Both the position numbers and the translations under genes were made by a program. From the NCBI RefSeq assembly GCF_029892515.1, contig NZ_JARXVF010000007.1, positions 124,001-188,000 of the forward strand: DNA of 64,000 bases, given 5' to 3'. Below the pieces are notes generated by a model. The model searched no databases. It was given only the letters and a program-made list of their open reading frames with translations, and had not been told where the DNA came from. This document shows positions 43,469 through 52,361 of this stretch, piece after piece (positions within the stretch are counted from its first letter, which is position 1; the number at the start of each line of letters is the position of its first letter). This stretch comes from Pseudaminobacter soli (ex Li et al. 2025) (GTDB lineage: Bacteria; Pseudomonadota; Alphaproteobacteria; Rhizobiales; Rhizobiaceae).

Positions 43469-44659
43469 TCAGGACGCCAAAGGCAGCCTGAAGGCCGGGT
43501 TCGGCCCCGGCATTTCCTCGACGCGGTTCCGCCCCCCATGCTTGGCCTGATAGAGGGCGCGGTCGGCGCGTTCGACCAGGGCGTCCAGGCTTTCGCCCCC
43601 GGTCGTCTCGGTGATGCCGACGCTGACACTGACGATATGGGATGCGGGAACGCCCTTGTGCGACCGGCCCAGAAACGTGGTGCGGATGTGCTCCGCAACC
43701 GCCCTGCCGCGTGGAAGGGTGGTTGCCGGCAGCAGCGCGACGAATTCCTCGCCGCCGATGCGGCCCACGGCATAGCCGGCATCAGCCGCCGCACGCCTCA
43801 GCACCTCGGCAAAGTCGCGGATCACCACGTCGCCCATCCTGTGGCCATAGGTGTCGTTGATGCTTTTGAAGTGGTCGATGTCGCAGATCAGCAGGGTGAC
43901 AGGCCTCGCCCGGCTGGCGTCCTGCACCATCCCCTCGCCTACGCCCAAAAGGCCGCGCCGGTTGAGAATGCCGGTCAGAGGATCGGTGAGGGATTGGTAG
44001 GCGAGATCCTTCAGACGGTCGGTGTTGATGCGGAACAGGAACAGGATCGCAATCGACAGCCAGCTCAGCGCGGCGAAGAAACGGAAGCTGACGAACCAGA
44101 TGGAGTCCGGCGATTCCGTATCGCTCTGGATCGGACCCTCATAGAGATAGGCGAAGACCGGACGCGCCAGGAGCGCGGCGGCGGTGAGCAGGAAGGCAAT
44201 CGCCGTCAGGTCGTCGATCCTGTCGCGGCCCTCGTCCTTGAGCTTGATATATGTGGCCAGGAGGAACATCGCCGCCCCGCCCACGCTCGACGTCGTGCCG
44301 CGCCAGAACACGCTGGGCTCGATGGCGACGAACCACAGGCTGCATATGATCGTGACGGCATAGATCGGAATCAACACCCGGTCCTGCGCCCGCGTGGTGT
44401 GGCCGAGATTGCTTCCTCGAACCGCGAAGAAACCCATCCCGAGAAAGAACACATTGCCTACGAAGGTGATCGAAGCGGCATGCTCGATGAACAGGCGCAT
44501 CAAGCCCGTGGCCGAGCCCAGCGCGCCACAGGCATAGGCCAGGGCCCAGTTCAGCGTGCACCGGTTTTCCCTCTGGCGACGCCAAAGAAAGAAAAAGGTG
44601 ATGCAGAACAGTGCGGATAAGCCCGGAAGAGTTGCAGATGACAGGAACGCGTGACTCAT
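43469..44659 (-). CDS. membrane-bound diguanylate cyclase (GGDEF domain)
   Basis: 396 residues. About six or seven hydrophobic segments in the first 215 residues form an N-terminal membrane sensor. The GGDEF domain follows (SLTDPLTGILNRRGLLGVGE, ICDIDHFKSINDTYGHRMGD, and the active motif GGEEF). It should make cyclic di-GMP from GTP. An inhibitory I-site (RxxD five residues before the motif) is not present: the residues before GGEEF read YAVGRI. Nothing nearby indicates the signal. Start at the complement of 44657-44659. Confidence 0.92.
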   Translation of the reverse strand: MSHAFLSSATLPGLSALFCITFFFLWRRQRENRCTLNWALAYACGALGSATGLMRLFIEHAASITFVGNVFFLGMGFFAVRGSNLGHTTRAQDRVLIPIYAVTIICSLWFVAIEPSVFWRGTTSSVGGAAMFLLATYIKLKDEGRDRIDDLTAIAFLLTAAALLARPVFAYLYEGPIQSDTESPDSIWFVSFRFFAALSWLSIAILFLFRINTDRLKDLAYQSLTDPLTGILNRRGLLGVGEGMVQDASRARPVTLLICDIDHFKSINDTYGHRMGDVVIRDFAEVLRRAAADAGYAVGRIGGEEFVALLPATTLPRGRAVAEHIRTTFLGRSHKGVPASHIVSVSVGITETTGGESLDALVERADRALYQAKHGGRNRVEEMPGPNPAFRLPLAS

Positions 44660-44867
44660 GTCTCACCCCACGGATTTGGCTAATCCGCCCGGCTCTAAGG
44701 CCGTGTAAAGGCATTTGTTAAAATCGATTCTATTATGACCGATTCGCGCAAAAGTTGCACGGCCGGTGGGGCTCCGGTCGTGCTCGCGACAAAAATCTGA
44801 TAATCGCAATTGCTGACTTCGCCAACACCGTTGCAACCATGATCGCGTTCCGGTGCGAGAACTGGCC

Positions 44868-45416
44868 TCACTCGCTACCCTTCCCCACCAGTCCCAAAAT
44901 ATCGTCGAAGACCTGCTGCCACTCTTCATCCGTCATCGGCATGAAGCCGAAGCTGCGCAGCAGGAAGGCGCCTTCGCTGGCGAGGAACGCCAGCCGCAGG
45001 CGCCGGCCGGCTTCGGTCGAGGTATCCATCTGCGCCATCCGCGCCTCATACCAGGCGCGCGTCTTGGCCAGCCGGTTCTTGTCCTGCACCAGGGCGGCCA
45101 GCATCACCGCCGCACGGTCGACCGACGTGCCGTCGAAATCGCGCGTCGCCTCGGTGTGGGCGCGCACGCTGCCTTCGATTGAAGTGTCGCCCTGGCCGAG
45201 CTCGGCCACTTCGGCATCGAACTCGGCCTCCCAGCGGTCGATCATCGCCGCGATCAGGTCGTCCTTGGTGCCGAATGCATATTGCACCCCGCCCTTCGAA
45301 ATGCCGCAGGCCTTGGCCACCGCGTCGATGGTCAGGCCGTTCACGCCCTGCTCGCTCACCACCTTCTCGGCTGCGTCCAGCACCTTGTTTCGGTCGATGC
45401 TTTGTCGGCGTCCCAT
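44868..45416 (-). CDS. TetR-family transcriptional regulator
   Basis: 182 residues from the ATG complementing 45414-45416, behind GAGGGCGAGG. The HTH is in VLDAAEKVVSEQGVNGLTID then AVAKACGISKGGVQYAFGTK, followed by the ligand-binding helical domain. It is divergent from an MFS exporter with a 76-bp gap containing a palindrome, the usual arrangement for a TetR repressor that controls the pump. Inducer unknown. Confidence 0.92.
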   Translation of the reverse strand: MGRRQSIDRNKVLDAAEKVVSEQGVNGLTIDAVAKACGISKGGVQYAFGTKDDLIAAMIDRWEAEFDAEVAELGQGDTSIEGSVRAHTEATRDFDGTSVDRAAVMLAALVQDKNRLAKTRAWYEARMAQMDTSTEAGRRLRLAFLASEGAFLLRSFGFMPMTDEEWQQVFDDILGLVGKGSE

Positions 45417-45437
45417 GCCTCGCCCTCTTTTCAATCC

Positions 45438-45449
45438 ATACGGACGTAT
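45438..45449. promoter_or_regulatory. candidate TetR operator ATACG-GA-CGTAT with -10 element
   Basis: A 12-bp inverted repeat centred between the divergent TetR and MFS genes; an overlapping TATATAA at 45451-45457 looks like the -10 of the MFS promoter. Binding here would block both promoters. Confidence 0.55.
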
Positions 45450-45492
45450 TTATATAAGCCGCTCTATGCGATCTAGTCGTAAGGTGATTTTC

Positions 45493-46983
45493 GTGGCGAA
45501 GCAAAACCGCTGGCTGGTGCTGGCCATCGTTTCCAGCGCTCTGTTACTGATCGTGGTCGACATGACGGTGCTTTATACGGCGCTGCCGACGCTGACGCAC
45601 GAGCTTGCCGCAACCGCCGCCCAAAAGCTCTGGATCGTCAATGCCTATGCGCTCGTCGTCGCCGGCCTGCTGCCGGGGCTCGGCGCGCTGGGCGACCGGG
45701 TCGGCCACAAGCCGATGTTCATGGGCGGGCTTGCCGTCTTTGGCCTCGCCTCGCTGGCTGCCGCCTATTCGCCGACGTCCGCCATTCTCATCGGCGCGCG
45801 GGCGCTGCTCGCCGTCGGCGCGGCCATGATGATGCCGGCGACGCTTTCCATCATCCGCATCACCTTCGCCGACGAGAAGGAGCGCGCCATTGCCATCGGC
45901 GTCTGGGCGGCGGTCGCCTCGGGTGGTGCTGCCTTCGGCCCCGTCATCGGCGGCGTGCTGCTCGAGCATTTCTGGTGGGGTTCCGTCTTCCTCATCAACG
46001 TGCCGGTGGTGCTTATGGCGCTTGCGCTCGGCGCCCCGTTCGTGCCGGCCGACAAGGGCCATTCGACCCGGCCGTGGGATTTCGTCGGCTCGCTGCAGAT
46101 CATGGTCGGGCTGATCGCGCTCGCCTTCGCCATCAAGGAGCTTGCCACGCGCGAGCCCTCCTTCACTCTCGCCGCGACGGCGGCGCTGCTTGGCATCGTC
46201 GCACTGACCCTTTTCGTGCGCCGCCAGCGCCGCAGCACCGCCCCGCTCATCGATTTTTCGCTGTTCCGCAACAGCCGCTTTTCGGCTGGCGTGACGGCAG
46301 CACTCATGGCCTCGATCGCGCTGGTCGGCGTCGAGCTGGCCGTCAGCCAGCGTCTGCAACTGGTCATCGGCCTGTCGCCGCTTGAGGCCGCCATGTTCAT
46401 CCTGCCGATCCCGCTTGCCGCCTTCGTGTCCGGCCCGCTGACCGGCATGACGCTGCCCGCGCTCGGCCCCGGCCGCGTGATGTGGATATCGCTTGCGCTG
46501 GGCGGCGCGGGACTGGCCGGCTATGCGCTGGCGCACGAAGCGGCCACCGCGCTGCAGCTTGCCATGCTCGGCGTGTTCGGCTTCGGCGTCAGTGCCGCCA
46601 TGACCGCCGCGTCCAGCGCCATCATGGACAACGCCCCGATCGACCGCGCCGGCATGGCGGCTTCCGTGGAAGAGGTGTCCTACGAGCTTGGCGGCGCCAT
46701 CGGCATTGCCGTGCTGGGCAGCGTGCTGACGGCCGTCTATGGCGCCTCGTTTACGCCCCCGGCCAGCCTGAACGCACCCGCCGCCGTGCGCGACAGCCTG
46801 GACGAAGCGCTGCTCGCCTCCGAAAAGCTGCCGCCGGACGCCGCCGCCACGCTGGTGTCGCTCGGCCGCGCGGCCTTCGACCAGGCGTTTGTCGCGGTGC
46901 TGGTGGTGGCCACCGTGCTGATCCTCGCCAGCGCCTTCGCCATCAGGCGCGCAACGTCGCGGGAGGCAGCGCAGCGAGGCTGA
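45493..46983 (+). CDS. MFS drug exporter, DHA2 (14-span) family
   Basis: 496 residues from GTG 45493, which has AAGGTGA 6 nt upstream. ATG 45466 lies only about 10 nt after the likely -10 element, so it is less suitable. Fourteen hydrophobic segments are visible. Motif A-like GDRVGHKPMFMGG follows span 2, and motif C-like SGGAAFGPVIGGVLLEHF lies in span 5. It resembles QacA/EmrB-type multidrug exporters. Divergent from the TetR regulator, probably its repressor. Confidence 0.92.
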   Translation: MAKQNRWLVLAIVSSALLLIVVDMTVLYTALPTLTHELAATAAQKLWIVNAYALVVAGLLPGLGALGDRVGHKPMFMGGLAVFGLASLAAAYSPTSAILIGARALLAVGAAMMMPATLSIIRITFADEKERAIAIGVWAAVASGGAAFGPVIGGVLLEHFWWGSVFLINVPVVLMALALGAPFVPADKGHSTRPWDFVGSLQIMVGLIALAFAIKELATREPSFTLAATAALLGIVALTLFVRRQRRSTAPLIDFSLFRNSRFSAGVTAALMASIALVGVELAVSQRLQLVIGLSPLEAAMFILPIPLAAFVSGPLTGMTLPALGPGRVMWISLALGGAGLAGYALAHEAATALQLAMLGVFGFGVSAAMTAASSAIMDNAPIDRAGMAASVEEVSYELGGAIGIAVLGSVLTAVYGASFTPPASLNAPAAVRDSLDEALLASEKLPPDAAATLVSLGRAAFDQAFVAVLVVATVLILASAFAIRRATSREAAQRG

Positions 46984-47058
46984 CCGGCTCCCGCAGGTCG
47001 ACATCACGAAAAATCGAACTATCCTGCCTCACTTTCCGTCAATCAGCGGAGTGAACAT

Positions 47059-47518
47059 ATGGCAGACAAGACATCCGCCAAGCCGAAGAAGGCCCCGGCC
47101 ATCGAGGCCGACGGCAAGGCGGTCCTGCTTTCAGGCGGCAATCCCCAGATTGCCAAGGGCTATGGCGACGCCCCCCATACAAGCCTATATCGAGGCCATG
47201 CCGGGCTGGAAAAGCGAGGTCGGGCGCCGCCTCGACGCGCTCGTCACACGCACCGTCCCCGGTGTACAAAAGGCCGTCAAATGGAACTCGCCGCTCTATG
47301 GCATGGAGGGCCAGGGCTGGTTCCTCGGCATCCACTGCTTCGCCAAATACATCAAGGTGGCCTTCTTCCGCGGCGCGGCGCTAGATCCCGTGCCACCCGT
47401 CGAATCCAGGAGCGGCGACACGCGCTATTTCCACATCCATGAGAACGACCAGCTCGACGAAGCCCAGCTCACCGCCTGGGTCGAGCAGGCGAGCCGGCTC
47501 CCCGGCGAGCGGATGTAA
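47059..47518 (+). pseudogene. DUF1801 protein, frameshifted in a C6 tract
   Basis: The N-terminus (MADKTSAKPKKAPAIEADGK, then AVLLSGGNPQIAKGYGDAP) runs in one frame from ATG 47059. From about 47175 the expected continuation (PIQAYIEAMPGWKSEVGRRL, DALVTRTVPGVQKAVKWNSP, LYGMEGQGWFLGIHCFAKYI, up to 47518) is in the next frame. The junction is in gccccccat; removing one C restores an unbroken protein of about 152 residues. DUF1801 proteins are small YdhG-like proteins of unknown role. Either a mutation or a homopolymer error. Confidence 0.8.
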
Positions 47519-47537
47519 GCGCCCACTGCCGGACAAG

Positions 47538-47577
47538 AAAAAACCCCCGCCGGCCATGCCTGCGGGGGTCTTTTTTC
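47538..47577. terminator. bidirectional terminator
   Basis: aaaaaacccccgc...gcgggggtctttttt: a 7-bp stem CCCCCGC/GCGGGGG with a GGCC-containing loop and A- and T-tracts on both sides. It serves the convergent DUF1801 and trcR genes. Confidence 0.85.
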
Positions 47578-47594
47578 TGCGAAGTCAGACGCGA

Positions 47595-48299
47595 TCAGCG
47601 GTGAAGATCGTCCTCGTCCTCGTCGTCCTCGGGCTTGGACTTGAGCGAGGAAAGCTTGGCGAACACCGCGTTGGGGTCGAGTTCCTTCTCCTCGTCGTGC
47701 TCTTCGCCCTTCGGCTCCAGCCGCTCGGTCAGCGAGGCGGGCAGCAGCGTGTCGCCGGTCGGTGCTGCCGGCGGGCGGTTATGCGAGGCGCGCTGCACTT
47801 CGATGTCGAGATCGATCTGCGAGCAGAGGCCGAGCGTCACCGGGTCCATCGGCGCCAGGTTGGCCGAATTCCAGTGCTTGCGCTCGCGGATCTGCTCGAT
47901 GGTCGACTTGGTGGTGCCCACCAGGCGCGAGATCTGCGCGTCCTTCAGCTCGGGATGGTTACGCACCAGCCACAAAATGGCGTTGGGGCGGTCCTGGCGC
48001 TTGGAAAGCGGCGTGTAGCGCGGGCCCTTGCGCTTGCTCTCGGGCACGCGCACCTTCGGCTCGGAAAGCTTCAGGCGATGGTTGATGTCGCGCTCGCCGC
48101 GCGCGATCTCCTCGCGGGAGAGCTGGCCGGTGATGACCGGGTCCATGCCCTTGATGCCCTGCGCGGATTCGCCGTCGGCGATTGCCTTCACTTCCAGCGG
48201 ATGCAGGCCGCAGAACTGGGCGATCTGGTCGAAGGACAGCGCAGTATTGTCGACGAGCCAGACAGCGGTCGCCTTGGGCATCAGAAGGGTATTGGCCAT
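47595..48299 (-). CDS. trcR: cell-cycle transcriptional regulator TrcR (DUF1013)
   Basis: 234 residues. The sequence follows the DUF1013 pattern: MANTLLMPKATAVWLVDNTA, FCGLHPLEVKAIADGE, then RKGPRYTPLSKRQDRPNAIL and an HTH-like RLVGTTKSTIEQIRERKHWN. The C-terminus is acidic and probably disordered (EEHDEEKELDP, DDEDEDD). The family is confined to alphaproteobacteria and acts with RNA polymerase and the CtrA/GcrA network. Start at the complement of 48297-48299. Confidence 0.88.
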   Translation of the reverse strand: MANTLLMPKATAVWLVDNTALSFDQIAQFCGLHPLEVKAIADGESAQGIKGMDPVITGQLSREEIARGERDINHRLKLSEPKVRVPESKRKGPRYTPLSKRQDRPNAILWLVRNHPELKDAQISRLVGTTKSTIEQIRERKHWNSANLAPMDPVTLGLCSQIDLDIEVQRASHNRPPAAPTGDTLLPASLTERLEPKGEEHDEEKELDPNAVFAKLSSLKSKPEDDEDEDDLHR

Positions 48300-48560
48300 C
48301 AGATAATATCCTCTTGTTCGCCCGCGTCCCTTGCGCGGGCGGTGGATCAGACCACCGAAAATGGGAAATCACGTTTTATATAGCGTTGTTCAGCCCATGG
48401 AGCAAGAAAACTTCGCCCCGCCGCCCACAGGGGTGGGGAAGGGTCGCGTTGCTTGCTTAGAAAACACCTGCCCTGAAGCGACGGCATCGAGAGCGGACCT
48501 TGCGGGGTCGCGCCCAGGGCGGCGATGATGGTCCGAAGAAGGGTCGCGAGATACCCGAAC

Positions 48561-49530
48561 ATGGAGCAAGCAATCTGGATGGTCGAACTGCCGGAAATCG
48601 CCAATGAGACCGACTTCGAGAGGTGGCGGTCCCGTCCAGATCAGTGGTTGCCGCTCGTGAACGACATTGCGCGCGAAGCAGGCATCGCCCCCGGCAGCCT
48701 CTCGCAATTCGGGAACAGCACGAACCTCGTCATCGCTCGACGACCGGCTGATACTAAAACTCTTTCCGCCGATTTATCGGACGCAGTTCATCAGCGAGCG
48801 CAATGCGCTTCGGTACCTTGCGGGAAAAATGGACGTGCCCATCCCTTCAATCGAGGCAGAGGGCGAGCGCAACGGTTGGGGCTGGCTTGTCATCACCAAG
48901 CTTGACGGCATCGTAGGTTCGATAGCCTGGCCGCTGCTGGCGGAGGAGGAGAAGAAGCGTGTCCTTGAGCAGATAGGAGGTGCCATCTCCAGCATGCAGG
49001 CACTTTCGCCGGGAGAGCTGGGTACAGGCAAACCGTCCTGGCGGGACTTCATCGATGGGCAGATCAACAACTGCTTCGAGCGTCACCGACAGTTGGGGAT
49101 GTCACCGGGCTTTCTGTCCGATCTCCGCCTGCTGCTTGCGGATGCACCGTCAGTCATTCCGCTCGACGCACCACCGGTCATACTCACAGGAGACTGGATT
49201 CCCCAGAACATCCTGCTTTCGGAAGATCGCGGCATATGGAAACTCGCAGGCGTCATTGATTTCGGGGATGTCATGACGGGTTGGGGAGAATACGATCTTC
49301 TTGCCCCCACCGCGTTCATGTGTGCGGGTTCGCACGGCCGCACCCAGTCGCTTCTGAGGGGATACGGCGCGGTCGATGGCGAGTGTGACGACGCGATGAG
49401 GCGTCGCCTCCTGACATTGACGCTGCTCCATGCGGAAAGCGATCTGCGCAAGGTCGACATCGACGGTTGGGAAGATCGGGCGGCGGGGCTGTTCGATCTC
49501 GGAGACATCATCTGGCCGAGAGCCGGCTAA
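48561..49530 (+). pseudogene. aminoglycoside-phosphotransferase-family (APH) protein, frameshifted
   Basis: ATG 48561 opens MEQAIWMVELPEIANETDFE, later APGSLSQFGNSTNLVIA, the expected P-loop-like N-lobe. Near 48738 the continuation DDRLILKLFPPIYRTQFISE shifts to the next frame and runs to 49530. The kinase-like parts are intact otherwise: VILTGDWIPQNILL (catalytic loop, Asp) and GVIDFGDVMTGWGEYDL (metal-binding DFGD). Removing one base in ctcgacgacc restores a protein of about 322 residues. The substrate is unknown; APH-like does not imply drug resistance. Decay or sequence error. Confidence 0.78.
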
Positions 49531-49606
49531 CTCCGACGTGAAAGCGCTGATAGAATAGCCGTTCGGCCGCGGTCCAACCGCGGCCGATTCCTTTTGTTCC
49601 TAGTGT

Positions 49607-49834
49607 TCACCCCTGCCCGGTGACGCGTCGCACGCTGCGCCGTCCGGCGGCATAGGGAAGCGCGAACATGTACAGGCCGCTGAACAGCAGCAAGAACAGC
49701 GGCGGCAGCGGCGAGTAGGTCACCCAAGCGGGAGGCTCACCAAATGCCCGTACGAGGAAATTGGCGATAACAGTCGCCGTAAAAGCAATCGACAGCCAGC
49801 GATGGCTTTGCCGAATCCACGCATTCCAACTCAA
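49607..49834 (-). CDS. small membrane protein in ArsR-SRPBCC operon
   Basis: 75 residues. Two hydrophobic segments (RWLSIAFTATVIANFLVRAF and LPPLFLLLFSGLYMFALPYA) separated by a short loop, with a basic C-terminus. It lies 44 nt downstream of the SRPBCC gene on the same strand. Similar small proteins often follow ArsR/SRPBCC pairs. Ribosome site AAAGGAGG before the start (complement of 49832-49834). Function unknown. Confidence 0.75.
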   Translation of the reverse strand: MSWNAWIRQSHRWLSIAFTATVIANFLVRAFGEPPAWVTYSPLPPLFLLLFSGLYMFALPYAAGRRSVRRVTGQG

Positions 49835-49878
49835 TAGAACCTCCTTTGCGACGAAGCTCTCAATCGGCCCGACGGATT

Positions 49879-50289
49879 TCAGTCGATCCGTGCCAATATC
49901 TGCTCCAGATTTTCAAGGAACCGCGGCCACCCGGCCTTCGCGCCGTGATAGGCCTGCTGCTGATCCGGCCGGAAACCCGTCTGCTCCATACGCAACTGGG
50001 TCCCGGTGTCCGAAGGCGTGAGGGTCCAGGTGACGATACTGTCGAGCCCTGCGGCTCGCCATGTGTAGGACAAGGTCTTGCCTGGCTCGACTTGCAGCAC
50101 CTCGCAGCTAACCGAGCCCCAGTCAGCGCGGAGATCAAAACGGTGGCCCACTACCGGCGCAAAATCGTTCTTCATCAGCCACTCCTCGATCAAATGGGGC
50201 TGGGTGAGCGCACGCCAGATTTTCTCCGGCGGATAGGCAATCTCGCGCTCGACGACGACGGAGAGCGTTTCGGTCACGGCTTCGTTCAT
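49879..50289 (-). CDS. SRPBCC/AHSA1-family protein
   Basis: 136 residues. The START-like fold is visible: VVVEREIAYPPEKIWRALTQ, then PHLIEEWLMKNDFAPVVGHR, WGSVSCEVLQVEPGKTLSYT and the C-terminal helix GWPRFLENLEQIL. Members bind hydrophobic ligands. It overlaps the ArsR gene by 4 nt (ATGA) and is translated with it, an arrangement seen widely. Confidence 0.88.
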   Translation of the reverse strand: MNEAVTETLSVVVEREIAYPPEKIWRALTQPHLIEEWLMKNDFAPVVGHRFDLRADWGSVSCEVLQVEPGKTLSYTWRAAGLDSIVTWTLTPSDTGTQLRMEQTGFRPDQQQAYHGAKAGWPRFLENLEQILARID

Positions 50290-50627
50290 TGATCCATCCT
50301 TTTCAGCAAGTCTTCGAGGGTATCAAACCGGCTCTGCCAGAAGCCGGTCATTTGCTCGGCCCAATCGGTCAGCGGGGCGAGAGCGCCGGGCCGCGCGCTG
50401 TAATGCGTCTGGCGGCCGTGGTGGCGATCCAGCACCAGACCGGCCTTTTTCAGGACGCCAAGATGCTTCGAGACGGCCGGCTGCGAGATGCCGGCTTGGG
50501 CGGTCATGGCACCGACCGTCTGCTCACCTTCGCGGCATAACCGCTCGAAGATCGCCCGTCGGGTCGGATCCCCGAGGGTCTTGAAGAGCATGTCGTAACT
50601 GCACGGCATCAAAACGCATAACTCCAT
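50286..50627 (-). CDS. ArsR-family transcriptional regulator
   Basis: 113 residues from the ATG complementing 50625-50627; an ATG six codons later is equally possible. Winged helix ArsR domain: MLFKTLGDPTRRAIFERLCR, then QAGISQPAVSKHLGVLKKAG and LVLDRHHGRQTHYSA. It has no metal-binding cysteine pair of the ArsR ELCV type in the recognition helix. First gene of the ArsR-SRPBCC-membrane protein operon; a palindrome lies just upstream. Confidence 0.9.
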   Translation of the reverse strand: MELCVLMPCSYDMLFKTLGDPTRRAIFERLCREGEQTVGAMTAQAGISQPAVSKHLGVLKKAGLVLDRHHGRQTHYSARPGALAPLTDWAEQMTGFWQSRFDTLEDLLKRMDQ

Positions 50628-50631
50628 GGCT

Positions 50632-50646
50632 ATTGATCAAATCAAT
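50632..50646. promoter_or_regulatory. candidate ArsR operator ATTGAT-CAA-ATCAAT
   Basis: A perfect 6+6 inverted repeat with a 3-nt centre, 5 bp upstream of the ArsR start. Position suits autorepression. Confidence 0.5.
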
Positions 50647-50741
50647 AACCGGCGAGCTATCAGTGAGTCAATTGAGAATTTTGCTCGATTTGATCACCAA
50701 GTCAGACCACAAAGTCGGTACGTATTAGCTAGGGGTCTCTA

Positions 50742-51251
50742 ATGAGTGCTCGTCTATCGACAGCCATCTGGATCGGCGAAGCCGCAAAGGCGATTTTACG
50801 AAAGACTCAGAGCCTTCCAACCAAAGGTTTCGGAGAGCGTGAAGACCGGAGCGAACGCGAACATATCGGTGTTGAGCCGATGCTCCTGGCACTTTCGATG
50901 GAGTTGGCACTCAAGGCGTGGTGAGTATTCGACTACGACGATCCCAAAACTGCCAAATCGCACGACCTGATGAAGCTGTTTGACGACCTAAAGCCCGAAA
51001 GCCAGGAGAAACTTGACGCGGAGTTCAAGAGATCAGTGGCTCCCTACCATCCCAACGGTCTCTACATCGACTACAGCATCCGTCACATTCTGTATCAGCA
51101 TAAAGATGCCTTCATCGACTGGCGGTATCTCCATGAGGCCAATAAATCGATGATGTTCGATCAGGGTGCTTTTGAAGCAACGCTCGAAATGGTGCTCCGG
51201 GAGTTCGAGAAGAGATATCGCATTGAGCGAGTTATGCGGGTGTCGATTTGA
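50742..51251 (+). pseudogene. hypothetical protein interrupted by an in-frame TGA
   Basis: From ATG 50742 the frame reads MSARLSTAIWIGEAAKAILR and onward to ELALKAW, then TGA at 50922-50924. The same frame continues as VFDYDDPKTAKSHDLMKLFD, then DLKPESQEKLDAEFKR, to 51251. Both halves look like one soluble helical protein of about 169 codons, so a nonsense change (or readthrough) splits it. GC is lower than in the core genes. No family recognised. It overlaps the next gene by 4 nt. Confidence 0.55.
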
Positions 51252-52046
51252 GCGGACCTCGCAACACAGTTGCCGCAATCGCCGTCATGGATACGAAAAC
51301 GCGGGTCGATCTCGCCCGAGTTAAGATCAAGAATGTCGTTGACCGGATCAGCGCCCTTTTGTTGATCTCAGAGCAGAATGCTCTGATTGTGTATTCGCCG
51401 TTGTTGGCCGGGCAGATTCCAGCATCGAGCGCAGGCCACGCCTTCAATTCTTTTCAGCGCGCCATGCACGACTACGAGATCGTCCAGCTCTGTGCCCTTT
51501 GGGACAAGCCGGATGCCAGCCTCGCCCATAACAGCATCCCCACGGTGCACGCCCTTATCGATGATGATGACGTTGTTGACGCCTTAGCCGGCGACGTAAG
51601 TGGGCATTGGTATCGGCGCGGTGCGCGAGTCTACGAAGATGCAGAGAACCCTGTCGATGCGCAGACAATGCAGACAATCATAGAAGATTCTAACCGGCGC
51701 CAGGGCGACAAGGAAGCAACCAAGGCCAGAGTAGAACTGTCGAGGATGCGAAAAGAGATCCCAGAAACCGCTGCCTCAACGACTCTTGTGTCTGTCAAGA
51801 ACATGCGCGATCGCTTCCTGGCGCATGCGCTCGACGAGACGTTTGCGGAAAAGAGGGGGGCAGGTCGCGCCAATGAAGTACGGCGACGAACGCAAATTGC
51901 TTAAGTACACTACCGACGCGATCGAGACGCTTTACCTGTGGGTCAGCGGGACCAATTTCGACCTAGCCGAGAACCGAAGGCTTCAGGCCAAGTACGCTCG
52001 GGCACTTTGGGAAAATTGTAGCTTTGATATTGATCCCCGATCTTAG
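51248..52046 (+). pseudogene. HEPN/AbiU2-like protein, frameshifted in a G6 tract
   Basis: Starts at TTG 51248 overlapping the preceding stop, or at ATG 51287. Helical protein with RDRFLAHALDE, an R-x5-H motif like the HEPN/AbiU2 RNase site (about residue 192 from 51248). Near 51855-51860 (gagggggg) the frame shifts: the open reading frame ends at 51904, while the next frame continues EKRGQVAPMKYGDERKLLKY, then TTDAIETLYLWVSGTNFDLA up to 52046. Removing one G gives a single protein of about 265 residues. AbiU2 proteins are associated with phage abortive infection; the assignment is tentative. Confidence 0.55.
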
Positions 52047-52361
52047 GCGACGTTAAGTCTCTTCGCCCCCCAATGCGCAATCAGACAGATGATCGCTTCT
52101 TCGGTTTCTGATCCAAAAGCAGATGAGGTTGTCTAATCGCAGTTGGGGCGTCAAGCATGTATTATGTTGAGACGACGCTGCCGGGTGCATGGTTGTCTTC
52201 GCGGTCGACATTGGTCGCCGCATGATGGAGCTTCGCGGGACGAGCCTTCAATGTGGATGACGCACTTCGCTGGGCAGCGGTGCAACCCCATCAGCGGAAT
52301 GGCTCGGCTCGCGTCCCGGCAGGGACGCCTCAGGCGTTCAGATGCTGAACGCTATTCGAAT
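52047..52361. other. non-coding region, probable right end of the IS110-type element
   Basis: 315 bp between the HEPN-like gene and the end of the recombinase gene. No coding sequence is supported. The sequence changes from AT-richer to GC-richer at about 52150, which may mark the element boundary, but no clear repeat defines the end. Confidence 0.4.

Noticed and set aside
45544-47007. 487-residue minus-strand open frame
   Set aside because: Antisense to the MFS exporter; charged repetitive translation.
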